Part shown: positions 1-7,767 of the stretch, in pieces
How the letters are laid out: the number at the start of each line of letters is the position of its first letter
Position numbering within the stretch: the first letter of the stretch is position 1
From: Candidatus Muiribacteriota bacterium
GTDB taxonomy: Bacteria > Muiribacteriota > DAOVTB01
DNA: 33,833 bases
Assembly (NCBI GenBank): GCA_030633305.1
Contig: DAOVTB010000022.1
Span: forward strand, 1-33,833
Direction: 5' to 3'
Position numbers and translations under genes: made by a program
Notes under the pieces: generated by a model
Told to the model about the DNA's origin: nothing
Database searches by the model: none
The model's input: only the letters and a program-made list of their open reading frames with translations

Positions 1-20
1 TAGGTCACCCCTACAATATT
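1..20. repeat. Partial GTAG-type REP-like repeat
   Basis: The stretch ends in CACCCCTACAATATT, which matches the right end of the two complete copies near 12.3 and 12.4 kb (CCTGTCCCTACAATATT). The rest of the palindrome is lost or lies beyond the window edge. On the minus strand it reads AATATTGTAG followed by a G-rich arm. Confidence 0.5.
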
Positions 21-43
21 TAAATTTTTGATATTAATCTAAC

Positions 44-104
44 AGGGTCAGGGCACATTTCATTCAGCTCGATCTTCGAGCTAAACAAAAGTCCTTCTGA
101 CCCT
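44..104. repeat. Palindrome with GGGTCA/TGACCC outer arms (copy 1)
   Basis: The outer arms AGGGTCAG and CTGACCCT enclose a separate perfect inner hairpin, AGCTCGA-TCT-TCGAGCT. Copies near 1.55, 3.16 and 18.73 kb have the same outer arms but other inner stems. It lies 3' of glyA and could act as a transcript end for that gene, though there is no strong T-run. Confidence 0.7.
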
Positions 105-116
105 AGCTGGTATTAA

Positions 117-190
117 CTTTTTCTTTGTGCCTTAGTGCCTTTGTGTGATTATTTCTTCTCTTTTCCTTCGTGTCTTCGTGGTAAAATCTT
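117..190. repeat. 'cttcgtggt' dispersed repeat (copy 1)
   Basis: About 70 bases are nearly identical to 12334-12407, sharing CTTTGTGCCTT, GTGTGATTATTTCTTCTC and CTTCGTGTCTTCGTGGT. Internally it is a degenerate short tandem pattern (CTTTGTGCCT, CCTTCGTGTC). The opposite strand is purine-rich. Similar 'ACCACGAAGGACACGAAG' tracts are known from intergenic DNA of many environmental genomes. The function is unknown. Confidence 0.7.
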
Positions 191-198
191 CTTCTTTT

Positions 199-1482
199 TT
201 ATTTATACCAAAGAGGGAATTTTGCACATAACTGTTTTACTTTAGCTTTGATCTTAACTCTTAGTTCTTCATCATCCGGAGCTGAAATAATCTGATTGAT
301 ATAACCAGCTATTATTTTCATCTCGGCTGGTCCCATACCACGGCTTGAAAGAGCAGGTGTTCCAATTCTAACACCACTTGTTACAAAAGGACTTCTGGTT
401 TCTTTCGGAACTGTATTTTTATTAAGAGTAATACCTGCCTGATTCAATATCGTTTCTGCTTTTTTACCTGAAATATCCTTGTTATTAAGATCTACAAGGA
501 ACAGATGGTTATCCGTTCCGCCAGATACGATATTAAATCCAAGATCTGTCAATTCTTTGGCCAGAGTTTTAGCATTTATCATCACTAAATCAATATAATC
601 TGAATATTCTTTACTCATTGCCTCTTTAAAGCAGATTGCCTTGGCAGCAATCACATGCATTAATGGTCCACCCTGTATACCTGGAAAAATAGTCTTGTCT
701 ATTCCTTTTGCAAATTCTTTTTTACACATAATCAATCCAGCTCTTGGTCCACGAAGAGTTTTATGTGTTGTAGTAGTAACAAAATCCATATGTGGAAATG
801 GAAGTGGATGTTTTTTAGCAGCAACAAGTCCAGCGATATGAGCAATATCCGCCATACATAATGCACCGGCTTCACGTGCAATAGATCCAATCCTCTCGAA
901 ATCTATTGTCCTTGAATATGCACTTGCACCACAGACAATAAGCTTAGGTTTATGTTCAAGTGCGAGTTCTCTTAAAGCATCATAATCAATATGACCTGTT
1001 TCTTCATCTACACCATATGGAATTACATTATACAACATTCCAGAAAAATTAACTGGCGCTCCATGTGTCAAATGACCTCCATGAGAAAGGCTCATACCTA
1101 GAATCGTATCACCTGGTTTTAGAACCGAAAAATAAACACCCATATTCGCCTGAGATCCAGAGTGTGCCTGAGTATTTGCATGTTCAGCTCCAAATAATTC
1201 ACAAGCCCTTTCCATTGCAAGTCTTTCAACTTTATCTACCCATTCGCAACCACCATAATAACGACCATATTTCTTATACATTATATCGCCAGTCTTCTTA
1301 CTTCGACCATAAGGCAATCCTTCAGCATATTTATTCGTAAGAACACTTCCCTGGGCTTCAAGAACTGCATTTGATACATAGTTCTCTGAAGCAATCATTT
1401 CAAGTTTATCTTCCTGTCTGGTGTATTCACCATACATAGATTCATATAATTCCGGATCCTGCTTTTTTATTATCTCTAACAT
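199..1482 (-). CDS. glyA: Serine hydroxymethyltransferase
   Basis: A cytosolic PLP enzyme that interconverts serine and glycine while loading one-carbon units onto tetrahydrofolate. The 427 residues cover the whole family length. Visible motifs are NKYAEG near 50-55, HSGSQAN at 107-113, ADIAHIAGL at 211-219 (D211 and H214 contact PLP) and the Schiff-base lysine K241 in [12 protein letters not shown]. The ATG is preceded by AAGGAG at good spacing, which fixes the start. One oddity: the loop between NKYAEG and RYYGGCE is about 18 residues ([18 protein letters not shown]), whereas common bacterial enzymes have about 4 there (as in YPGK), so an insertion sits beside the active site. The gene appears monocistronic, with repeat-filled spacers on both sides. 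Identity is very secure. Confidence 0.98.
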   Translation of the reverse strand: MLEIIKKQDPELYESMYGEYTRQEDKLEMIASENYVSNAVLEAQGSVLTNKYAEGLPYGRSKKTGDIMYKKYGRYYGGCEWVDKVERLAMERACELFGAEHANTQAHSGSQANMGVYFSVLKPGDTILGMSLSHGGHLTHGAPVNFSGMLYNVIPYGVDEETGHIDYDALRELALEHKPKLIVCGASAYSRTIDFERIGSIAREAGALCMADIAHIAGLVAAKKHPLPFPHMDFVTTTTHKTLRGPRAGLIMCKKEFAKGIDKTIFPGIQGGPLMHVIAAKAICFKEAMSKEYSDYIDLVMINAKTLAKELTDLGFNIVSGGTDNHLFLVDLNNKDISGKKAETILNQAGITLNKNTVPKETRSPFVTSGVRIGTPALSSRGMGPAEMKIIAGYINQIISAPDDEELRVKIKAKVKQLCAKFPLWYK

Positions 1483-1526
1483 TTTAAATTTTTCTCCTTA
1501 TTTATGTATTACTACTTCTATATCAA

Positions 1527-1620
1527 TTTTGGTGGATATAACTAAGTTGGCGCAGGGGTCAAAGCAACTTTCATGAACTTGGATTTCAAGTTCACAAAAG
1601 TTCCATGTGACCCCATCTAT
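1527..1620. repeat. Composite repeat with GGGGTCA palindrome (copy 2)
   Basis: A leader (TTTTGGTGGATATAAC...GGCGCA) is followed by outer arms GGGGTCA and TGACCCC. Inside are nested arms AACTTT/AAAGTT and TGAACTT/AAGTTCA. The leader and the tail (CCCCATCTATATTG) recur at 18700-18800, and the leader recurs in reverse orientation at 31907-31968. It lies in the leader region of glyA. Confidence 0.7.
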
Positions 1621-1656
1621 ATTGCTATTTAGCATTAATTATTTTCCATCTTAATT

Positions 1657-1686
1657 AATTTTCCCTTCGTCCTTTTCGTAGTTACA
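1657..1686. repeat. Degenerate fragment of the 'cttcgtggt' repeat
   Basis: CCCTTCGTCCTTTTCGTAG resembles the CCTTCGTGTCTTCGTGG part of the copies at 117-190 and 12334-12407, with several mismatches. It is too short and diverged to be certain. Confidence 0.35.
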
Positions 1687-1698
1687 ATTCTTATTAGA

Positions 1699-1759
1699 TC
1701 GTGCGTTGAGGTCTGAACAGATGCTTAATATTTCAAGATTCGCTCATTCTGAATTCAGG
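1699..1759. repeat. Half copy of the CCTGAATTAGCGAA palindromic element, 3' of ssnA
   Basis: The sequence CGTGCGTTGAGGTCTGAAC, then ATGCTTAATA, TTCAAGATTCGC and a terminal TTCAGG, matches the right half of the complete element at 7651-7760. The left half is absent. The terminal arm touches the ssnA stop codon, as in the other copies that follow minus-strand genes. Confidence 0.65.
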
Positions 1760-3082
1760 TTACCAGCGTTTCCATAATTTACTTGCTACTTCAGATGATT
1801 TTTCTGCAATTTCTTTTTCGCATACCTTGCAATTTTTACCATCTTTCACAACAACTTCACCATTAATAACTACAACTTCAGGTTTTCTCTGAGAAAATCC
1901 AAAAATTAAATGACCAGTCATATTTGCTTCAGTTAAAGGTGTTGGAGGATAATAATCTAGAATGAGTACATCACCAACACTTCCTGTTTCCAAAGTATTC
2001 TTTCCAAAAAACTGATTAAAAAGAATAGATGGATTATTGAAAAAATAATTATCAATATCACCATAAGTGAATGCACCAGGATCCATTTTAGTAATCTTTT
2101 GTAAAAGAAATGCATACTTGAAATTCTCAAGGAGTGAACTTGTAAATCCATCAGTACCCTGAACTACTTTTACACCAGCACTGATCATATCAAGAATTGG
2201 AGGAACACCAACTGCGTTGTTCATATTTGACATCGGGTTATAAGCAAGATAGCAATTCTTTTCATTTAAGATTTCAATCTCTCGGTTATCAATATGGACA
2301 CCATGAACACAAAGTGTATTTTTTTCAAGAATTCCTCGTTCCAAAAGTCTAGGAACAACTCGCTTTCCATGATTTTTCATACTTAGATTCACATCCATCA
2401 GGTCTTCACTTAAATGAATATGAAATCCAGTACTAAAATCCGTATTTGCAACTACACATCTTTCCAAAGTTTTATCTGAACATGTAAAAGCAGCATGTAA
2501 TCCAAACAATGCACCAATACTATCCTTATAAGCATAATCTTTATCATTAACTTTCTTTAGAAAACGCTTATTTTCATTGATACTTTCCAGAGTGGCAGCC
2601 TCACCATGACGATCAGAGACTTCGTAACACAAAACTCCTCTTACACCATTTTCAACCATTGCGTCTTCGATTATATCCAGGCTTCCTTCAATGAGTCCAA
2701 ATGATGCATGATGATCAACTATAGTAGTTACACCATTTTTTACTGAATCAAGTATTCCGGCCATGGCACTATAATAAATATCTTCCTTATTAAGTGCAAC
2801 ATCAAGCTTCCACCAGAGATTTTTTAGAATATTATCAAAATTGTTTAATTGCGTTCCAGGTCCAATCGGGATTCCACGTGCTAAAGCACTATACAAATGA
2901 TGATGACAATTTACAAATCCTGGAAGAACAACTTTGCCTTCAGCATCAATGCACTTTACACCTTCTTTTTCTTCAAATTTACCTATCCCGGAAATCTTAC
3001 CATTTTCTATTAAAATATCAGTTTTCATATATGGTGCATTTGGTCCTGCCAGAAAACCATTCTTTATCAACAAATCTCCCAT
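1760..3082 (-). CDS. ssnA: SsnA-type putative aminohydrolase
   Basis: A member of the metal-dependent amidohydrolase superfamily that closely resembles SsnA, a putative aminohydrolase linked in other bacteria to selenium-dependent molybdenum hydroxylases and purine breakdown. The substrate is unproven. The 440 residues match family length. Shared with SsnA are LKNLWWKLD, YYSAMAGILDSVKNG, VDHHAS and SNMNNAVG. Metal ligands are visible as H60 and H62 (CHHHLYSAL), H221/H223 (GFHIHLSED), H260 (CVHG) and D311 (GTDG). The ATG follows an AGGGGG ribosome site. No selenium, xanthine dehydrogenase or purine genes are nearby, so the usual context is missing. A guanine deaminase or chlorohydrolase relative is the main alternative. 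Cytosolic. Confidence 0.85.
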   Translation of the reverse strand: MGDLLIKNGFLAGPNAPYMKTDILIENGKISGIGKFEEKEGVKCIDAEGKVVLPGFVNCHHHLYSALARGIPIGPGTQLNNFDNILKNLWWKLDVALNKEDIYYSAMAGILDSVKNGVTTIVDHHASFGLIEGSLDIIEDAMVENGVRGVLCYEVSDRHGEAATLESINENKRFLKKVNDKDYAYKDSIGALFGLHAAFTCSDKTLERCVVANTDFSTGFHIHLSEDLMDVNLSMKNHGKRVVPRLLERGILEKNTLCVHGVHIDNREIEILNEKNCYLAYNPMSNMNNAVGVPPILDMISAGVKVVQGTDGFTSSLLENFKYAFLLQKITKMDPGAFTYGDIDNYFFNNPSILFNQFFGKNTLETGSVGDVLILDYYPPTPLTEANMTGHLIFGFSQRKPEVVVINGEVVVKDGKNCKVCEKEIAEKSSEVASKLWKRW

Positions 3083-3113
3083 AACAATCCCCCTGTTTAC
3101 TATTTATACAGTG

Positions 3114-3143
3114 ATAGTAACAAATCAATTTTAATACTGTCAA
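3114..3143 (-). promoter_or_regulatory. Candidate sigma-70 promoter for ssnA
   Basis: On the minus strand a perfect TTGACA is followed after 18 nt by TACTAT (4 of 6 consensus bases). The -10 box ends about 30 nt before the start codon, and the -35 box sits just inside the strong palindrome at 3162-3223. The weak -10 keeps confidence modest. Confidence 0.4.
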
Positions 3144-3161
3144 GAAATGAAAATTCTTTCA

Positions 3162-3223
3162 GGGGTCAGGTCTTTAGATTTGACCTTTATGAATCAAAAA
3201 GTCAAATCTAAAGACCTGACCCC
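3162..3223. repeat. Perfect 23-bp-arm palindrome of the GGGGTCA family (copy 3)
   Basis: Arms starting GGGGTCAGGTCTTTAG and ending CTAAAGACCTGACCCC pair perfectly over 23 bp around a 16-nt loop. This is the longest perfect stem seen in the window. It lies between the 861-aa gene's stop and the ssnA promoter, so it could also stop readthrough from the upstream operon. No T-run follows on either strand. Confidence 0.85.
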
Positions 3224-3263
3224 CATTAAACATAATTAACAATTATTACTTTAGGATTATAAA

Positions 3264-5849
3264 TTAATCATGAAAGTATTTATTCAATACTCTGGAAGTC
3301 TTTTGTTTATTATGTTTCTTAAAGAAAGCGCTGCCAAACTCTACTATAAAATCTTCAAAACCCTTTTTTGAAAACCATTCTGTATATTCAGTAAAAAGCA
3401 GATCATCTCCAACACAAAGCACTCTCCCATTTCCAAAATCTTTCCATGATGAAATACAGATTCCATCTTTAACAAGTATAGGTTCTCCCCCATCAATATG
3501 TCCTGTATTCTTTAAAAATGGATGTTTTGAATTAAATTTTTCTTTTGAAAAATTCATTCCAAATTCTTTAGATAATCTATTCATATTTCTAGTTCCCTTA
3601 CCAGGACCACATATCAGAATCAGAGATTTTCCTGATTCCGCCACAAGGGATCTAATACAGGTAATTTCTTTTTTAGTATAGGGCTTTTTTGGCGAGATCA
3701 AAACTATTCCCAGAACGCCATTATAATCAACTTTATCAAGATGCTCGCCATGATTTAAATATCTTGGCAATCCTAGTCGACCCAATTCATAATAGAAATT
3801 GTCATAGGATTTTTTCCCCATTACATTAACGTGTTTATCAGAAAAAACTACTGGAACAGGTTTATGGAAAGAATCGAAAACAATACGTTCAGATGGAAGT
3901 CGAATCGGAATATCTCTTACCCTGTTGAATTTATTAACTGATGAAAAAACAGCGAGACCTGATAAAAATATTAGTATTGGAATTAAATAAACCGGCACTC
4001 TGCAACATAACAAACTGCATAAAAAAGCCAATGTTAAACAGATAATGACCATCCATAATATATGTTCACCAGAAGCTTCATATTTACCACTGAACCATCT
4101 GACAATACCCCTGATTAGTTCTCTTTTTCCAGGAGTATATAACATGTAATTATTAAAATCTGTTGAATCGCCAAACCCCAGAATCTTTCCTTTTCCAAAT
4201 TTTCTTGTTACCATTACTGGTTTTTCACCAAAAATATCTTTTCCATCTCTTATAAGGCTTGAAAAAAAGGAAGGATTCCAGTATTCCCATGTCTCAGAAA
4301 AAGAAGCAGGACTTGATTTGATTATTGTTTTTACAGAATTGTGAATGATGTTTATTGAACAGTTTGTCGCCCACATGAAATGTGTAACATCATAATTTAC
4401 TGGATGATATATCATTTCTTCAGGTTCAGAATAGAGCCATGCACCTTCAAGAGTAACTGTTGAATCATTTTCAAAAGTAAATCCAAATTTTTTAGAAAGT
4501 TTATTTATCATGGTATTCATAAAAAATATATTTGTATGTTCACCGATCAATACAAGGTTTCCTCCGCGTTTAACAAACATAATGGTCTCTTGGATTTCTT
4601 CAGAACTAAATGGTTTTGTAACACATTTTAAAATCAGAACATCTTTTAAACCCAGTTTTTTGATATACTTTGAGTATTCATTAGTCTCAACTGCATTAAT
4701 CTTTTTTTCCTGTGCAGCAAAAGCTCTTGCTTTTTCAAATTTTTCTCCAGGTACAATAAGTTTTACATCGCCATACTCTGAAAGCAATCTAACAAAATTT
4801 GAATAGTTATTTTCAGCTAGAGGTTCTTTAAGTCCAGGAAGAAAATCTATGTATGAGTTTTCCCAGTCAGAATGAAGTTCATTAATGTGAAATTCAATCT
4901 GGTTATACTCTTTCACTCCATAATAATTTTTATATGCCACTGTGATTAAAACAGTAAATATCAGTGCTAATATGAAAATCCTATGCCAGCGACTGCATTC
5001 AATCGGTTTAATGCTACAAGATGTATCAGCCTTTTTGAAATCATAACAGATAAGAAACACAGGTATAAATATCGCAAGATAGATAAAAGGTCTAAAAAGA
5101 TATAACGATTTCATTGGAAAGGAATAATCTCCCAAGGAAAGAAAAAAAGTATTTCCTGCTATTGTAATAAGATACACGGGTATACTGACAGTTATAAAAA
5201 GAAAAAGCCTTTTAATTTGGGCGTTAAAAATAAAATAAATCGAAAAACAGAACATGACATAGAAAAAAGGAAGTACCAGAAGTTTGATATAATCGACATA
5301 AAGACTGGTTTCATAAATATTTTTCCCATTTTGAAAAAAAAAGAATGGCTTTATATAATACAAGTTAAAAATCGGCTTAAATATTATTACAAGAAGCTTT
5401 GCAGTATAATCAACAAATAAACTGAATGAATATAACTCAGAAAAATAGCAGGTCCTTATTATAAGACCACATCCCCATATAAATAGAATATAAGCTATTA
5501 TCTTTTCAGAGCTAAAAAGATGAAAGATGAATATCAGACAGATAAAAATAAACATGGAACTGTTGATATGGGTTCCACTATAAAGATACATTGCTAGAAT
5601 CAGATAAAAACATTTGAGAAAAGAATATTTATTAACACTGAGCCTTGATCTATTAAATATAAAATACAGAAATACTGAGGAAAAAAAAATCCCCGAAAGC
5701 AGGTATAAAAAACCATACTTTCCAATAGTTCCAGTAAGAATTGAAGTATGATCCTTGTATTTATCGAAAAGGAGATCAACATATAGAAAGAAAGCAGAGA
5801 TATAGAGAATTATTCCAGTAAGAAAATACCGGATTTTCCCCAGAATCAT
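3264..5849 (-). CDS. Polytopic membrane protein with two amidotransferase-like domains
   Basis: I do not recognise the 861-residue protein as a named family. Residues about 5-305 hold many hydrophobic helices. Residues about 330-590 form a soluble domain with LKDVLILKCV, GGNLVLIGEHTN and GKGKILGFGDSTDFN, reminiscent of the class-I-amidotransferase-like fold of DUF4350/ThuA-type proteins. Two helices follow (about 597-637). A second copy-like domain at about 655-845 has LGIVLISP, KSLILICGPG and NGRVLCVGDDLLF, matching the first in order. The membrane segment around 186-245 (KRLFLFITVSIPVYLITIAGN) recalls the core of exosortases, but their catalytic Cys and Arg are not present. The start overlaps the upstream glycosyltransferase stop by 4 nt (ATGA), implying translational coupling and a joint envelope-glycan role. 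Function unknown. Confidence 0.85.
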   Translation of the reverse strand: MILGKIRYFLTGIILYISAFFLYVDLLFDKYKDHTSILTGTIGKYGFLYLLSGIFFSSVFLYFIFNRSRLSVNKYSFLKCFYLILAMYLYSGTHINSSMFIFICLIFIFHLFSSEKIIAYILFIWGCGLIIRTCYFSELYSFSLFVDYTAKLLVIIFKPIFNLYYIKPFFFFQNGKNIYETSLYVDYIKLLVLPFFYVMFCFSIYFIFNAQIKRLFLFITVSIPVYLITIAGNTFFLSLGDYSFPMKSLYLFRPFIYLAIFIPVFLICYDFKKADTSCSIKPIECSRWHRIFILALIFTVLITVAYKNYYGVKEYNQIEFHINELHSDWENSYIDFLPGLKEPLAENNYSNFVRLLSEYGDVKLIVPGEKFEKARAFAAQEKKINAVETNEYSKYIKKLGLKDVLILKCVTKPFSSEEIQETIMFVKRGGNLVLIGEHTNIFFMNTMINKLSKKFGFTFENDSTVTLEGAWLYSEPEEMIYHPVNYDVTHFMWATNCSINIIHNSVKTIIKSSPASFSETWEYWNPSFFSSLIRDGKDIFGEKPVMVTRKFGKGKILGFGDSTDFNNYMLYTPGKRELIRGIVRWFSGKYEASGEHILWMVIICLTLAFLCSLLCCRVPVYLIPILIFLSGLAVFSSVNKFNRVRDIPIRLPSERIVFDSFHKPVPVVFSDKHVNVMGKKSYDNFYYELGRLGLPRYLNHGEHLDKVDYNGVLGIVLISPKKPYTKKEITCIRSLVAESGKSLILICGPGKGTRNMNRLSKEFGMNFSKEKFNSKHPFLKNTGHIDGGEPILVKDGICISSWKDFGNGRVLCVGDDLLFTEYTEWFSKKGFEDFIVEFGSAFFKKHNKQKTSRVLNKYFHD

Positions 5850-6586
5850 TTTATTTTTTCATCTTTGATCTTATAATGAATATTTCGGTTTCGCATCCAG
5901 ATCGCAGCAAGCAGATCACAGAACGGACCAATTAATCTATTAAAAAGAAAATACTTGGGTTCTCCATATTTTCTCTCCCTATGATTTACATCAAGAGTTT
6001 TAAATGTATAACCTTTTAGTTTCAGCAAAAAAGGTAAAAATCTGTGCATTCCCTTAAAAAAAGGAAGAGATTTTACTGCCTTGCCTGTAAAGGCTTTCAA
6101 TGTACACCCTGTGTCCTTGACACCATCCTTAATCAGAAAATTTCTGATCGCATTAGCGCTCTTTGATGTCATTCGTTTTACGAATGTATCTTTTCTATTC
6201 GCCCTTATACCTATAACTGCATCAACGCCAGTATTAACAATAATATCAACCATTTCTGGAATATCAGCCGGATCATTCTGCAAATCAGAATCAATTGTAA
6301 TTACAATATCCCCTTGTGAATTCTGAATTCCAGCCCATAACGCTGATGACAGGCCACAATTGTACTCCAAATTTATAATCCTGAATTGAATATTTTCTAC
6401 AGATTTTATAGACTCAAGTAATAATTTTTCACTATCATCATTTGAACCATCGTTTACATATATGAATTCGGCATTACAATTATTAATTCTCTTTACTGCA
6501 TTACAGAGTTCTTCAGTTAAAATCGGAAGATTTTCTTCTTCATCATAAAATGGGATTATTACAGACAACATTATCTTATCTTTCAT
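5846..6586 (-). CDS. DPM1-like family 2 glycosyltransferase
   Basis: A GT-A fold glycosyltransferase of the polyprenyl-phosphate mannose/glucose synthase type. It probably moves a sugar from a nucleotide donor to undecaprenyl phosphate at the inner face of the inner membrane. Of 246 residues, the first 110 carry SVIIPFYDEEENL, YVNDGSNDDS, ALWAGIQNSQGD and the metal-binding DSD inside ITIDSDLQNDP. Further on are GIRANRKD, KDTGCTLKAF and HRERKYGEPKY, all typical of DPM1-like enzymes. There is no long C-terminal transmembrane pair, so membrane contact is probably peripheral. AGGTG precedes the ATG. The stop overlaps the next gene by 4 nt, so the product may supply a lipid-linked sugar to that membrane protein. 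The donor sugar cannot be read from the sequence. Confidence 0.92.
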   Translation of the reverse strand: MKDKIMLSVIIPFYDEEENLPILTEELCNAVKRINNCNAEFIYVNDGSNDDSEKLLLESIKSVENIQFRIINLEYNCGLSSALWAGIQNSQGDIVITIDSDLQNDPADIPEMVDIIVNTGVDAVIGIRANRKDTFVKRMTSKSANAIRNFLIKDGVKDTGCTLKAFTGKAVKSLPFFKGMHRFLPFLLKLKGYTFKTLDVNHRERKYGEPKYFLFNRLIGPFCDLLAAIWMRNRNIHYKIKDEKIK

Positions 6587-6616
6587 ATTTCACCTATATC
6601 CTGTGGAATCAGACAC

Positions 6617-7111
6617 TTAAAGCGAGGATTGTAATTTATGATACCACTCTAACTGGCCATCTACTTTTCTGGGATTTTCCTCATCATCCATTTCATACTT
6701 TTGTTCTTTTGACCAGTAATATATAATTTCAACGGTCTTTACCTTATTACCTTTGTCCTTTTGTGCCTGCTTGGAATTAAGCAATTCAACAGTAATATTT
6801 GTTTTCACCAAACCTCTGTTTTCTGCATCATTCATTTCTACAAAACTGACTTCATAATCAACAAAATTTAGAAATTCAGGTTTAACAGCAAACTTTTTTT
6901 CAATAAGCTTGGGTATATTTTTTCTATTTTTATCTTTTGGTGAATGATATGTTGCAGCTTTATCAAAATCTTTGAACTTTAGAGATTCAATAAACTGTAA
7001 CGTCCTATCTCTGATAACTTTTTTTTCAGGTGAAAGCATCCCTTCATCTAGAAAATAAAATACTCCAAACCCAATTAATACGACTAGCGTTAAATAAAAT
7101 ACTGTCTTCAT
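6617..7111 (-). CDS. Small membrane-anchored or exported protein of unknown function
   Basis: 164 residues with one N-terminal hydrophobic helix (about 4-22, VFYLTLVVLIGFGVFYFL) and no lipobox cysteine, so it is either an uncleaved anchor or a signal peptide. The remainder is a charged alpha+beta domain with VIRDRTLQFIESLKFKDFDKA, then beta-like stretches (YEVSFVEMND, VKTVEIIYYW) and a C-terminal ELEWYHKL-like segment (QLEWYHKLQSS). The order helix-then-sheet and the closing strand suggest an NTF2-like cone fold, but this is inference. TTAGGT lies at a suitable distance before the ATG. It sits 30 nt upstream of the glycosyltransferase gene on the same strand and probably belongs to that operon. 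Confidence 0.75.
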   Translation of the reverse strand: MKTVFYLTLVVLIGFGVFYFLDEGMLSPEKKVIRDRTLQFIESLKFKDFDKAATYHSPKDKNRKNIPKLIEKKFAVKPEFLNFVDYEVSFVEMNDAENRGLVKTNITVELLNSKQAQKDKGNKVKTVEIIYYWSKEQKYEMDDEENPRKVDGQLEWYHKLQSSL

Positions 7112-7141
7112 ATAATGACCTAATTAAGGTTATAATAACAC

Positions 7142-7179
7142 ACGGTCAGCATCCAGATAATCACTGAAATACTGACCGT
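7142..7179 (-). terminator. Possible weak terminator or attenuator hairpin after the DUF350 gene
   Basis: ACGGTCAG and CTGACCGT form an 8-bp stem with a 22-nt loop between the DUF350 gene and the following minus-strand gene. Only a poor T-rich stretch (GTGTTATTATAA) follows, so partial termination is more likely than a full stop. Confidence 0.35.
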
Positions 7180-7215
7180 TATATTATTTAACTTTAAAAA
7201 AATAAAATCTCTCGA

Positions 7216-7527
7216 TTATAGCTTTGGTACCTGTCCTGCCATAGCTTTTAAAAACTCAGCTGGAGCATTAACATTGATGCTGACTGTAATGCTTGATGGG
7301 AAAAGTGTCATTGCAACAACAAATCCAAAAGCAAGAATAACTGCAGCAAGGATAAGACCCATTGCAATATTTCCATTTCTGATTTGATTCCATTCATTAA
7401 CTGGAGTCATCCAATCAAAAAATTTAATCAAAAGACCTAATGAAAGACCCATTGCAACTGATGCAACGAGTGCCCATGCAACTGTAAAACCAAATTCGCG
7501 TAACTGACCGATTGTTTCAGGACTCAT
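7216..7527 (-). CDS. DUF350-family inner-membrane protein
   Basis: 103 residues with two clear transmembrane helices (about 12-36 and 52-75) joined by a cytoplasmic-type loop containing EWNQIRNGNIAMGLIL. The 'I.NGN.A.' signature followed by a hydrophobic helix is typical of DUF350 (YjfL/UPF0719-like) proteins, small inner-membrane proteins of unknown function. Here only one DUF350 unit is present, and the tail (SSITVSINVNAPAEF) would lie outside the membrane. A textbook AGGAGGG ribosome site and a strong promoter precede the start, suggesting high expression. The next gene on the strand starts 104 nt downstream. Confidence 0.85.
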   Translation of the reverse strand: MSPETIGQLREFGFTVAWALVASVAMGLSLGLLIKFFDWMTPVNEWNQIRNGNIAMGLILAAVILAFGFVVAMTLFPSSITVSINVNAPAEFLKAMAGQVPKL

Positions 7528-7558
7528 AAAAAGCCCTCCTGTTTTTTGAATTTTTTGT

Positions 7559-7587
7559 ATTATATCACATTAAATTTTATATAACAA
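7559..7587 (-). promoter_or_regulatory. Strong sigma-70 promoter with extended -10 for the DUF350 gene
   Basis: On the minus strand TTGTTA, a 17-nt spacer and TATAAT preceded by TGA (TGATATAAT, extended -10). Expected transcription start is about 25 nt before the ATG, leaving room for the AGGAGGG site. The ftsE promoter at 31855-31884 is nearly the same. Confidence 0.7.
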
Positions 7588-7650
7588 TAATTTAACAACA
7601 ATAACTTTTAATATTTCTTTAAATTTTTATATTAACTTATTATTCTGCGG

Positions 7651-7760
7651 CCTGAATTAGATGAAGGTTGGATTATTCATAATTTGGGTAAACCGAGGCG
7701 CACTATTCGTGCGTTGAAGTTTGCACGAATGCTTAATAATTCAAGATTCGCTAATTCAGG
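7651..7760. repeat. Complete palindromic element with CCTGAATTAG / CTAATTCAGG ends
   Basis: A 110-bp element with perfect 10-bp terminal inverted repeats, an imperfect second stem (GGTTGGATTATT against AATAATTCAAGA) and an inner hairpin ATTCGTGC/GCACGAAT. It ends 8 bp from the stop codon of the giant TPR gene. Fragments or relatives occur at 1699-1759, 18826-18950 and 20634-20696. It has no coding capacity and resembles a MITE or REP-like structure that may also end transcription. Confidence 0.8.
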
Positions 7761-7767
7761 GTGCAGG

